Shown: positions 48,296 through 59,805 of the stretch, piece by piece
Layout of the letters: every line of letters starts with the position of its first letter
Numbering within the stretch: position 1 is the stretch's first letter
Origin: Trichopria drosophilae
Taxonomy: Eukaryota > Arthropoda > Insecta > Hymenoptera > Diapriidae
DNA length: 64,000 nt
NCBI GenBank assembly: GCA_030407085.1
Contig: CM059587.1
Span: 71,413,001-71,477,000 of the forward strand
Direction of reading: 5' to 3'
The notes under the pieces: model-generated
Seen by the model: only the letters and a program-made list of their open reading frames with translations
Databases searched by the model: none
What the model was told of the DNA's origin: nothing
Translations under genes and position numbers: made by a program

Positions 48296-48745
48296 ATAAA
48301 ATCCAGAACAAAAACAGTATACATACCCAATATAGAAATAGTTGAACAATAAAGGAAATAGTTGAATTTACTATTTTTGTGGGTTGATTGCACAACCATT
48401 TAAAAATTTACTCTTCAATTCCATAAAATTTGTTAAGATAAGGACAAACAAGCTGAAAAAATGTAGTAATATTTACTAAGTATGTGGTTAGCGGGTAGCC
48501 CTAAATAATTAGTCACACAACTCCATGTTAGTTCTTATAACTGAATCATGATGGTGATTGAAGAACATTTAACCAATTCTACTAAAATGTAGTCGAAATT
48601 GATCGATATTTGGCTGCTAAGAAACAATCGCATATCTAATCGATGTTACTAATTTTTTAATTTGCTGCCCTTGCCAAATATTTCGTTGCATTGATTATTG
48701 TTGTCATTAACTACTTTTTAGAAAGTTAAATCAACTACTTTTCCG
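48296..48745. repeat. ATAGTTGAA-motif repeat (W2)
   Basis: AATAGTTGAA, TTCAACTATT-like and AAGTTAAATCAACTACTTTT words in both orientations, related in style to 36715-36998. The edges are uncertain. Confidence 0.35.
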
Positions 48746-49489
48746 CCTCTGTTACATGTATTGTTTCAAAATAGACAAAATACGATTTTTCGTTAAAATG
48801 TGTTATTAAATAATCTCATTTTTATGAGGAAATAAGTTAAAACAGCTGTAAATTTAAAAATATTCCAGTTCTCATTAAATTATACATCCTGAATCGATAT
48901 GTTGATAAGCACAAACGAGGTTTTGTCCAATTTCCCTTAATTAGTCCGAACCAACTAATCACAAAATCAATCAAATTATAATATAACGCGTACGTTAAGT
49001 TATTACGTTAACGTCATTCAAAACATTTCATTCAACAATTTACGTACCATCATTTTATTGTTTGTCTATTAATGTTTTCGCAATTATTCGACGTCATTCG
49101 AAAGTGAACTGTTTTCAATTAGAGTCCTCGAAATCTGAAATGTTTAACTTCTGTATTGGTTTGTTTCGATTCGATTAAGCCTTATGGCGCATGGAGATAC
49201 CGGCAGTTAATCGTCCAATAAATCAATGCTTCTTTCACTTCCTATTGGAGGATGAAATACACAACGGATAGAAAGTAATCGACCATGTTCAAAGTTGATT
49301 GAAAATAAGTCACTTTTATAAAAATATAATAACTTGAGACGAATAAAAACATTACTATGACAATTATTTAATTAACATAAAAACATCTGGTTCTGAAGAA
49401 GTGGAGCTTACAAATGTATAAAATTAACAAAGTTACGTAATCATTTCCACGACTAATGCATGACGTCATCAACTGCCATTCCTTTTTCT

Positions 49490-50130
49490 AATAACTTGAA
49501 AAGACCCATCGGATAACCATCACCGTAAAGGAGGTTGGAACGAAACGCTCTGATTCACCGAGTCACCGCCAGGTTTCGAAAATGGTTTCTTTCTCGTTAG
49601 CGGGTAGGCTACGGGGTTAATGTCGACTCTTCCAATTTGAATAACTTTCACAAATTCGAGAAATCAATGTTTTTTGTCAATGGTGATGTCCAGTGCATGA
49701 AAGTACCTATCATTGACCGGTTCTACCCTCGAAATTTCCGATAAGGGAAAATCTTGCACCTCTGTCGATATATGCGAAAGCAGCCGAGGCGTGCACTAAA
49801 AATACGGATTCTATTCCAAGTCACACAGGCGGAAGGTCAAGGCATGCTAGAAACGGCTCGTTTGCCGGTGTAAATGTTTCCCTTCCCACCAAGTCGAGAG
49901 TCGCATTGCCAACGTGCACCGTATAAAAACGTCCCGACGCGATAAGCTCGGAAAATGCCAATTCGATTCGATGTTCTTCTATAGCTTCACTTCCACATCA
50001 CGAACGCGGTATAAAATCACCAATATATTTTACAGAGAACAGATTTACGAAGAGCCGCCTTAAGAAAAAGCAGCCGTAGCGAAGTCGAAAGAGAAAGGAT
50101 AAACATTGGGCCGTCAACAATCAATTTAAT
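49490..50130. promoter_or_regulatory. GC-richer intronic block, possible regulatory DNA
   Basis: About 640 bp of unusually high complexity for this region, without open frames of coding character. Contents include ATTGACCGGTTCTACC and GCACCGTATAAAAACGTCCC (a TATAAAA-like box). It may be an enhancer or an internal promoter; there is no direct proof. Confidence 0.2.
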
Positions 50131-50449
50131 TATATAAAGCCTTTTTACATGTATCCGCTAAAATAACTGGTAAATCTTTGGATGAACTTATTCTCGATCG
50201 GCAAACCTCGACAAGCTTCGCTTAAACATTAGCCTTCACCCTAAGTCATACGATTCGCTATTTCAAACTGTCCTAAGTTATATCAGAAATCCTGTCCATT
50301 ACTCCCTCTTCCGTGAGTGTAGGCGTAACCGAAGCATTCCGATCTTTGCCGATCCCTGTCGAATAATGTCGCGAAGACAACGAGATGATGCGGAAGGGGG
50401 ACAAGGGGTAGAGGTTAGTATAACTTTGAACAAGGCAAATTTATAACTT

Positions 50450-51525
50450 AGGACGGTGTTATAACTTTGGTAAGTATAGCTTAGGGAGGAGATTACCTGT
50501 AATTTGCAAACAAAAAAGTAGCGAGGGGCGTCAGGGGATATAAGTTAGGACAATCTCCCGCAATTTTGAAAAAAACGGATCGCATATCTTACGGCAAGGG
50601 CCCCTGCAGATTTGCATAATCGTATATATCAATGTTATTATAAAAATACAAAACAAAGTATGTTTTTATGTTGAACATCCCGCGATGAAACTTCAGATCG
50701 TGCTACTTACAATAATTTTTCTGAATCTATTTTTAGAAGAATTTATCTTCTGAGTTTAGGGTTAAATGAAACGAATTTTTCCAGTTTTTTATCTGTTTAA
50801 TTTTCATTAATTCTTATTACTGTTTAGTCAATAACACCACTTTTCTGCAGTCATTGCTTTTTCCAATTTTTTGTTCATTCTTCACGATCCTCCATGATTT
50901 TCTATGATCACAAACTTTTGTTTATTTATTGCCCATTTTCCTTCATTCCTAACCATCTTTACAAGCAGTGCTATTGTACGGCTGCAATGCTATCGCTTGG
51001 TTTGCATTTTTATCACCTTCTAGTCATCTTATCAAACACTTCTTTTCCTCGACTTTCACCAACGCTTATAATTTTCAATTTTGTTTATGTACACAGCATT
51101 TACGAGCTTCTCAAGACCAAATTATCTATATGTATTAATGTTCACGTTTTCCGGTACTTTCTTCATAAACTTTTTCTACACTAGCAAATAGCAATCAGTT
51201 TGCGTGTCTTCTCTCTTTTTGAGTTAAATCAATTGTAGATCATCAGTAACTCAGGATGTCGTTATTTTTTTCGGATAACTTAAATTTTACGCTGTACATT
51301 TTTGTTTTCAATCTGTTCACTAAAATGTTTTTTTTTTAATATGAAATGTTACGACTTCCTATAATCAATGTGTTCATGGGGGATAAAAGTAAATACCAAA
51401 AACATTCAACTCGAAACATTGAGATTCAATCACATCACTTGTTGCAACACAATAAGAAACTAGTGTTGGCATGGTGCCTCGCTCGCTTCGCTCGCTCAGA
51501 AACATCGACCCTGTGCCTTCATTCT
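50450..51525. other. Giant intron, no supported gene
   Basis: No exon, repeat boundary or RNA gene is seen. The frame at 50894-51184 is AT-driven. Confidence 0.45.
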
Positions 51526-51527
51526 GT

Positions 51528-51632
51528 AACTCGTTATTACGAATAACGTCGACGTTATGACAATTCCAACCAACCACGGTCCAGGATATTGTCGTTATCG
51601 ACAGTAACGTTAACGTTATTGTTAATACCGAC
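51528..51632. repeat. AACGTTA-motif cluster
   Basis: CGTTATTACGAATAACGTCG, CGTTATCGACAGTAACGTTA and similar words in both orientations within 100 bp, another motif-cluster repeat. Ends unresolved. Confidence 0.35.
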
Positions 51633-51993
51633 TTATAGAATACGGGCACAGTAGAGAGTCGGCTATTCCTTAATACTCGTTTGTTTACTAACAGCTATCA
51701 ATTATATTATAAAATTATATTGATATTTGGGGGTCCAAGTGGCTTCGATAGATATGTTACAACAATATAGTGTTTCTTATATGTATGAAAATTGAAAATG
51801 AGCATTTTCAAAACTTCGACCCCGAAAACAGGCCAGCCGAAGTATTAATAAATAAAAGTTGCAAAACACTTACTCCAAGCACTTGTATTGTAATAGACTA
51901 TTCGATGCATATTACACGTTTACAGTGTTTTATTAATTACTGCCTGTATCATTATGATCTTATATATACAATATATATATACATGTAATTCGT

Positions 51994-52078
51994 CAAAGAT
52001 ATCTTAAAAGTGTCGAAAAGATCTCTGACGGATATCTTTTAGATACTATAAGACATCTTTTAGATATATCGAAATAGT
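51994..52078. repeat. AAGATATCTTTT-motif cluster
   Basis: AAAGATATCTTAAAAG, GGATATCTTTTAGATA and ACATCTTTTAGATATATC recur as imperfect palindromes over 85 bp. Confidence 0.35.
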
Positions 52079-52179
52079 TATTTTCGTATCAATAAGGGCG
52101 TAAAATTTGTATTTTTCAAAATAAATGCAAAAAACTACGAAGAAACTTAATTGGGGCTATTTTTTTTAGTAGTGGACGG

Positions 52180-52455
52180 ATGGATCTGCGCCAAAATCTA
52201 ATCAGATCTAAGTTATGCCAAGAAGCGTATTTTAAAAAAAATTTATGTCAATACGCTTATCCGATCGCGAGTTATCGCGAGACAAAAAAACGGTACGTAC
52301 GTACGTACAAGATCACGGACACAAATTTTTTTATTGTTGATTTGGGCTCCTTAGGGTCTGAAACGTCGACATTTCATGAAAAACTATATGGTAATTTTTT
52401 TGCCCGAAGTGACCAAATTCAATACTTCGTCCAGACTTGGTCTGGGTCGAAGTAA
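52180..52455 (+). repeat. Dispersed-repeat-like fragment with TACG tandem
   Basis: An open stretch with a GTACGTACGTACGTAC run (52293-52308) and mixed-composition sequence unlike its flanks. It looks like the edge of an older retroelement or LTR rather than a gene; no start, splice or domain signal supports coding. Confidence 0.25.
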
Positions 52456-52719
52456 AAATGTAAAGAGTTAGAAACATTTGTTGAAAAAAAAACAAGTGTA
52501 AGAATTTTTACAATTTGTAGGTCTTCTAATAAACTGGATATTTGAAAAGCATCTCAACCTAAAAGACGATTTTGTGTTATTATTACTTCTAAATAAATAA
52601 ACTCCATACAAATAACCAATATGAACACAATAAAGGAGTAAAAATAACTCTATTACCAGGGCATGAGATTCTATTATATATGGATTTTCTTTGTTAATGT
52701 AGGAGTGTTTTATAACCAA

Positions 52720-54430
52720 ATTAACAACGGCGATGAAAGCTAGTTAATTTTCGACAACTGCTGACAATGGAAGACACGTGAAAAACTAACTTCATATCCT
52801 TTGTGAGGAGAGAAAAATGTATCATAAAAGGTGTACGTTACGCAGGTAGAACAACGCATCATTATATTAGATGTAGTAACTGTCGATCTATATCATAAGC
52901 CATAAAATACATGTTCAACCCGATACAATTAAATATTTTTCTCTTTGTTATGTGGGTAACTCGCGCTACTATTCATTTTTTATATAAGTATAAATTCACA
53001 CCTTTTGTTTCTTATTTATGTAAAGTGTTACGGTACAAGTTTATACTTAATGCTAGTCATTAAGAGCTGATTTAACCGATATTCAGAAATATTTTAGATA
53101 TATCGGTATTTACGATATATGTCAGTGCATTTAAACAATAATTATTAGAATTATGTAAACAGTACTACAGAGAAAATGTATCATCGTTAAGGTTTAATTT
53201 AGTGAGTTTCATTAAGAAGGGCTTTCCACAAAGTGGACAATCGAATTAAACAAATTTTTGAAAGTGAAATTAATTAATTAATTATGTAAAATTATGAAGT
53301 TTCCTCAAAGAGGGCTAGATGGTGCCGGAATTCAAAAATGAAGTGATAAACGTTTAGCTAAGCTACGGATGTAATACTAAGGAATATATAGTGAGGGAAA
53401 TCTCGCTAAGAAATCAGACAAAAGGCAACTATTATTCTATTTAATCTTAACAAAACAAAGAGACAAATAATTCATCCTATCGGCAAAAGCGTAAAATGCG
53501 ATTCGTACGCAAAACAATATTATTCGATGACAACCATCAAACAAGATTAGTCAGCAATCTAAAGCCGCAATTCGCATTCTGCATAAACCCACAAAGCATC
53601 TGTTATTCTCCGCTTTATTCAATTTTTTTAGCTTTTAATATTATAAAACGCCATTGACTGTTTGACTACGAAAGATTGAATTATCTTCTGTAAGTGAGTT
53701 GTGGATGTAATCGCATTCTGCCGTTCAACGTTAGAACTTTAACGGTTTGAAATGTTAAATCTAAACCATGGTAATGTTACAATTCATGGAATTACTTGGT
53801 CAGCTTCTATAGAAATAAAAAATATTTTTTAAATTTGCAAAAAAACCCATTCCAAAAAATGTAGCTATTAAAGATGATAGTTTATTTTACAATTCTGAAT
53901 GTAAAATCGTTTTTCGAGATTATCGTAAACATACAAATTTGTTGCGCCAAAACGTTATTAAAAAGATTTATTACATGAAAATTTTGTCATACGGTGACAA
54001 AGTCCCGACAATAAACTTAATATAATAAAGTAGATAAACGATTTTTTTCCTAAGTACATTCTTCTTTTCCTCTTTATGTGGGCTTATATACGAAATGTAA
54101 ATACATTTCTACAAGTGTAAAAAGGAACCAGAAGGGCGCCAATCGCCCCTAGCGGTGACTATATTAACTACGCCACAACTATCTTGACTTACGAATGCAA
54201 TGTAAAATAGTGAAAGTGTAAATAATGCTTTTAATCAAATAAATAATTTTGTATGCTTGTTTATTTTTATTTTATTTTTACAAAGTGTATCATTTGAAAC
54301 GTTATTTGAGTCTATCGATTATAATTAAGAAATTTGTGTGTCTTGTAACCTTGGCTTGTAATTTCGTCTATTGAAGCAGTCATTCCATTTTCTTCAAATT
54401 TTTCGACGCCCGGAAATAAATTACAAAGAA
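52720..54430. other. Giant intron, no supported gene
   Basis: A CTCF-like CGCCCCTAGCGGT lies at 54144-54156. Otherwise AT-rich DNA without features. Confidence 0.45.
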
Positions 54431-54437
54431 AAAAAGT

Positions 54438-54518
54438 TTCGATCATGACGGAGATTCGAACCCGGGACCGTCCGGTGTCCGCTGAATGCCCACGACTTAA
54501 CACTCTCTGCCAACGCAA
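54438..54518 (-). repeat. tRNA-derived SINE head
   Basis: On the minus strand a TTGGCAGAGAGTG A-box-like segment is followed, about 45 nt later, by a good B box, GGTTCGAATC (plus positions 54453-54462), then a non-tRNA tail with a run of seven T (54434-54440 region). The arms do not fold into a full tRNA, so a SINE is likelier than a gene. Confidence 0.5.
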
Positions 54519-54559
54519 ATAATAAATAAGGTGGATATTATGTCATTCATTTCTTTACC

Positions 54560-54860
54560 ATTGCATTTACCTTTATTCATCCGGCGGAACTTTTTAATAT
54601 TATTCAAGCGTAATTCGATCAGTGTTGTCAAACACGTCTGCTGTAATTTTAAAGCTTCTAAAGGAATATTCGGCCGCCTTAAATGCAAGCCGGATAATTT
54701 AACATTAACCGAGTAATATTTATCAATTTTTTGCATAATCAATAAACTTTTGGTTATGCATCGAATATATGTATTCAAACTGCGACTGGAGACAGCAAGG
54801 TAGCGCTTCCATCGTCTCATTCGTTTGTAACGTGTCCTTATGAAAAGTGTCTGAAATTGA
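54560..54860. promoter_or_regulatory. Possible conserved intronic block beside a SINE
   Basis: Sequence of mixed composition with homeodomain/POU-like words (TTTGCATAATCAATAAAC, GGTTATGCATCG). A long minus-strand frame covers it but has no splice context and runs into the SINE. Regulatory function is a guess from motif content. Confidence 0.2.
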
Positions 54861-55009
54861 CACACCTTATTTTGCAGTATTATTATGATTTATGGATCAC
54901 TTTTATGCTTTATTGTTCGTTATATTTTCATGCAAAAGAAATTTAAAATCGCGTCCAAATTAAATATTTTTGCCTAAAACTCTGAATTTCTTCCAATACT
55001 AAATCGGCA

Positions 55010-55470
55010 TATGCATTAAGAAGTGAACAGAGTATGGAGGCGTTTTGCGGTCGCAAGTGGCCTTATATATATTATGCGCTTGGAACAAGACTTAAGCGTA
55101 CATAAGTATTGGTGTGTTAACGAATAAATATATATGTATATAGATATATAAATGTATTTATATCAAGAAGCAGACGGGCCTCGAAAGTCTGCTCGTGCCG
55201 GTTTGCTACTTTCTCCAGTGAAATGCCAATGGGTTAGGTGCTACGTGAGAGATTACCTTTCGCGTTGCTAGTAGGCGAATGAGCAAACGAGTAATTCCTC
55301 GTCCCAGTAATCTATCTGTACTTCTGGATATCTAGTTCGTGCGACCAATTAAGACTCTTCTCTTTCTCTCTTATGATTAATCCATGCCCGCCCTACCCAA
55401 GTCTTAATCAAATTATCTCTGATTCAGCAGTTTTTCTTGCTTCCCTTCTGTCCGCCGTCATTTAGTAATC
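55010..55470. promoter_or_regulatory. GC-richer intronic block, possible regulatory DNA
   Basis: Stands out from AT-rich flanks, lacks open frames, and contains a GATTAATCC palindromic K50-homeodomain-type site at 55375-55383. Evidence is composition and motif only. Confidence 0.2.
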
Positions 55471-57170
55471 TCTTTACATTACCGTTCCTGACATTTCATC
55501 CACTTCATAATTCACTAAATTTTGACATTTACGTAACTAAGTAAGTTGGTTAAATCTCCTAACTACATTGTATCATGAACTTTGAACTTCAGGAATTTGT
55601 TAGTGTGGATATTAGCTAATAATGCTTAGTGTAAAGTAATATAAATGTTATGAAACAAAACATGAAGAGATTCTAAAAAGATGCAGGTTACATAATTGGG
55701 TCTGAAATAGCCTTGACTTCATATGTCATAATAACCGACGCGGTGCTGGGCTGAATTTACACCTGTCCTGTGATATTAAATTGACCGATATGAAGCGAAA
55801 TGCGAAGTTGACGGGTGATTTTTCTTTTCTCGAATTATCACGAATTCGATTTTTTTTGAAGATGTATCATGTCTATAAAAAAATATCTACTAAGCCGACT
55901 ACTGGTGTTATACACGAAGAGGTGATCGTGCTATTTCCAAGTAATTTTAATCCAGCATCGGCATTTTGCAAAAATATTTCTTAGTGGATGCATCTAAAAT
56001 AGACTGAATAAAATATGGAAAAAGTTAAACTGAATGTATCGGATAACTTTGGTAGACTTTTTCGTTGATTGAAAAACTCACTTTTGTGGTTTGACTGCAG
56101 TGCCAACATATCAGTAACCGACAAGTATTACCGCACAGATGATTGTAAAAACAAATAAAAACACAAATAACATTAAAAAACTACACATTTTATATAACTT
56201 ACATTTTATTACCATTCCTATTTGATATGAAAATGTTCCGTTATTATTTAAAACTTGGTGCGAATGAGAGGTGAAGATATATTTTAAAGGCTCCAGAGAT
56301 TCTTATTGTTTAGTTAGTAAATATAGAATATATTATTATATGGATTATTTTGGTCTTAAGTACCAAAATTGTAAACTGAACTGAAACTATAAAACTCAAT
56401 TAAAAAAAAAACATTTATAATTTTTTATTTTACAATTTTTTTTTTAAATCACAATGAAATTAGTATATGTATGTTAGTCGTATGATTCTTGAACTCCAAG
56501 TCATTTTAATTATATTTAGTCGCAAGGCATCGTAAAAACGGAAATCTTGAATATTTAAGGAATGTCCATCTTTATATCAAAATCGATGGTTCTCTTTTCA
56601 ACAAAGGTCCCTGTTCCTATCCAATTCGAATGGAAATTTGGTAAGATGTGAGCATCCGTACATATTTGTACGAGTTTCGTCCCGAAGCACTAGGTGGCGC
56701 ACCAATCCATAAACAAAGTTGTGCAGCATTTAATAAAAATATCGGCATGTTGGGTGACATGTGAAGCAGTAAGTTCCTACACTATAATGACTGCGATCAC
56801 CCGTATTTCTGGAAAAAAGTCCTTTTTTGAAGAGTTTTTCCCGGATCGAAACTTGAAGAAATCTAAATGAAGACTTATTTTGTTTATTATGGTTTTTTGG
56901 ATATTGATTTTTTCGGTTTCTTACAGATACAATAACAACATTCATAAATATTTGAAAATTATACAGATTCCTGTCAAATATATTCAATAAGGGTATGAAA
57001 ATTTGGGTACACTAGATTTATTGATCGTGTGTCTACTGAATGTCTAGAATCATATGGCATTTCACACCGGAAACTTGCTGTGATAAAACGCAAGAATTGT
57101 TGATTTACAAGAATAGAATGAGTAGCTAATTCTATGATATTTTTTAAAATCTAAAAACAATGTTCATAGT
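55471..57170. other. Giant intron, no supported gene
   Basis: The best CTCF-like match in the window, CACTAGGTGGCGCACC, lies at 56688-56703. Frames at 55781-55984 and 56730-56987 have no splice context. Confidence 0.45.
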
Positions 57171-57172
57171 TT

Positions 57173-57272
57173 CACTGGAAAAAAATGTCATGAATGAAAG
57201 CATTCATGGCATTTTAGACGTCATTGTGTCAGAATAAGGTACTTTTGTCTTGAAGTAAGACACATTACAGTG
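57173..57272. mobile_element. Very short CACTG-ended repeat
   Basis: It starts CACTGGAAAAAAATGTCATG and ends ACACATTACAGTG. It contains ATGAATGAAAGCATTCAT (hairpin) and AAGACAC/GTGTC words. A similar motif set appears at 24026-24115. The flanking dinucleotides do not match, so insertion by a CACTA transposase is only suggested. Confidence 0.4.
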
Positions 57273-57816
57273 TACATATTTTGACTACAAGTCCCTTGCA
57301 GTAATCTGTTGTTTACTCTATATATATTATTTAATATAACGTTTAGTTACTTAATAAAAATGTATTTTTTTTTCAAACCAAATTAAAAGAAGATAGCAAA
57401 GATTCAACGAATTCGAGCCAACGAATGTTGTTGAGTTTATAATTATATGTTTCCTGGCTTAGCGGTCCTTTTACGATCTGTATGATATAAAAAGTAAATA
57501 AATAAATAAAGAAATTGAATTCACTTCACCTCTAACACAATCTTCTTTATATAAAATCTTGGAATCCAAATGACATCCTGATGCGAAACGCATGTTTAGA
57601 ATAGTTCCAAATATTAACGGTAGAGGGACACGTTCTTACATTTAACCCAGTAGTATGTGATTTCAATTTTTACATAAAAAAAGATTATGATTTGTGACGC
57701 TTGAAGTGTCCTCCCAATACCCCCTTCAAGAATGTTTTATTTATTTATTTACGTTTTGTATCATACTGAGCAAGTCGTTAAGCCGAGAAACATACAATTA
57801 CAAATTGATTAATTAA

Positions 57817-58510
57817 CCTTTAGACTGCCGGGATTTAGAAGAGCATATCGGCTCAGAAAACTGGTATTTAAGGTACCTCATATCAATGATTGATCATACA
57901 TAAAGTGTAGATCATGAGGTGCGTCAATATATTGATTCTCCGGCAGGGAATGGAACTACTAATGTTAAAAATTTAAAATTTAAAAAAAATGTATTTTTAA
58001 TAGTAGAAAACGCTTCTTTCTTTATGAGAACATTATATCAGTTAAATTTGTAGATTTAATTAAATATTTAAAGCATTTTGAAGGGTTAATAGTCAAATTT
58101 GAAGGGTTGTTTTAAAGATATTTCACCCCTTTAGACATTCAAATTTTATTTATTTTATAGTGCAGATACACTTTTCCGGAGTATTTTTCGACGCTGAATC
58201 CAAGCTAATGACGAAAATACAATAAATTCAAAAACAACCCCTGAAATAATTAAAAATAAAAAACCACCCCATTAAATATGGTATTCAATTTTCATTTATT
58301 TTATAGTGTAAGTACGCATTTTCGGGGTACTTTTCGACGCTGAATTTAAATTTTATGTCAAAATTACAATAAAAAGGGAGGGGTAAAATTATCTTAAATG
58401 ACTTTAATAAGTGAACATAATAATAAATTAATATATATATTAGTCTAAAAATAAACATTAAACAAGTTTTTATGATGCGTCAAAGTATTGATTTTCCGGC
58501 AGTCTAAAGG
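57817..58510. mobile_element. piggyBac MITE
   Basis: TTAA at 57813-57816 and 58511-58514 brackets perfect inverted ends CCTTTAGACTGCCGG / CCGGCAGTCTAAAGG, close to the CCYTTTBMCTGCC consensus of piggyBac. It is 694 bp. The sequence near the right end (GCGTCAAAGTATTGATTTTC) also occurs internally near 57922. Two imperfect copies of a unit of about 170 bp (ATTTTTCGACGCTGAAT) lie at 58140-58380. No coding capacity. Confidence 0.85.
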
Positions 58511-58539
58511 TTAAAGCGGTCAAGAAATTGTCAAAATAA

Positions 58540-59801
58540 CCCATTAAGTCCCAAAGCCGCAAAATTTGTATTTTACGTTTGAGCTCAGAAAACTTTGTGA
58601 AAAAGTAAAAACATCATTTGGAAAATATCCAACCCTACTATTTTCGGGTACGCTCGATACGATAGAATGGTTTAAAAATGTAAAAACTGTGATTTTCAAT
58701 TGTTGACTAACAATTTAAAAAAAAATATGATTTTTTTATGAAAAGTTTTTATTTAATCCAAATTTTGAGTAGAAAGGACGTTTTTTTTTCACTGTCGCAA
58801 ATATGCACAAAACATCTAAACTTTGCAACCAGCTTTGGTTTTTTATTGTACGATTTTTTTTTAACAAAATAGCGGCCAAAAAATGAAAGCTAAAACATCC
58901 AACTTTAATTTCACTACTTTTTTTTTACGTTTTTTTCATTGGAATCGTGTAAATTATTCAATTATTTCAGTAAAAATGTTCTTAAATATAATATAATTTT
59001 TTTAAATAACTATAAAAAGGAATATGAAAAATAATGTTTTGTAGGTCTTAACAAGTCGTTTTTACGGTTTCTCGTCATTATTTCAACAGGAACTAATGTA
59101 ATAATCTGAATATCGTTGCTTTTCGATATATTGGTTTGCACTTTGATATTTTCAGAACAAATCTTAGTGAATCAAGTAAATCTAATCATTTTTCAATTTT
59201 CATCTCTTAGCCATTATTTTTTTTCTTGAACAACGTTGCCAGACACTTGGAATTCCGCGTGGAGGTCGATGAATTCAAGTGTCTTCTTTGTTTTATTTTT
59301 TTAAAACCGTAAAAACATTATTTTTCATATATTTTTTATAGTTATTTTTAAAAATAATATTATATTTAAGTATATTTTTACAGAAATAATTGAATAATTT
59401 ACACGATTCCAATGAAAAAACCGTCAAAACGAGTAGTAAAATGAAAGTTTGATTTTTAGCTTTCGTATTTTGGCCGCCATATTGTTAAAAAAAATCAACA
59501 AAACCAAAGTTTGTTGAAAAGTTTAAATGTTTTGTGCAATTGTGGATATTTGCGACAAAAAAAAATCCTTCCCACTCAAATTTTAATTAAATAAAATTTT
59601 TCATAAAAAAATCATATTTTTTTTTAAATTGTTAACCAACAATTGAAAATCAAAGTTTATCATTTTTAAACCATTCTATCGTGTAGAGCGTACCCGAAAA
59701 AAGTAGGGTAGGATATTTTCCAAAAGATTTTCTTACTTTTTCACAAAGTTTCCTGAGCTCAAACGTAAGATATGAATTTTGCCGTTTTGGGACTTAATGG
59801 G
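58540..59801. mobile_element. 1.26-kb foldback element, TTAA-type
   Basis: CCCATTAAGTCCCAAA at the left and its complement with a few changes (TTTTGGGACTTAATGGG) at the right. The right flank is TTAA (59802-59805) and the left flank ATAA, one change from TTAA. Arms of about 480-500 bp (to about 59040 and from about 59320) are complementary with scattered differences. The loop near 59041-59319 has no open frame. Probably a piggyBac-mobilised foldback. Confidence 0.65.
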
Positions 59802-59805
59802 TTAA

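Noticed and set aside
50485..50520. Acceptor-donor abutment ACAG|GTAATC on the minus strand
   Set aside because: The acceptor is fair but the donor lacks G at +5; too weak beside the 46348 site.
54497..54865. 122-codon open frame on the minus strand
   Set aside because: It runs into the tRNA-like SINE and has no splice context; the block is better explained as non-coding.
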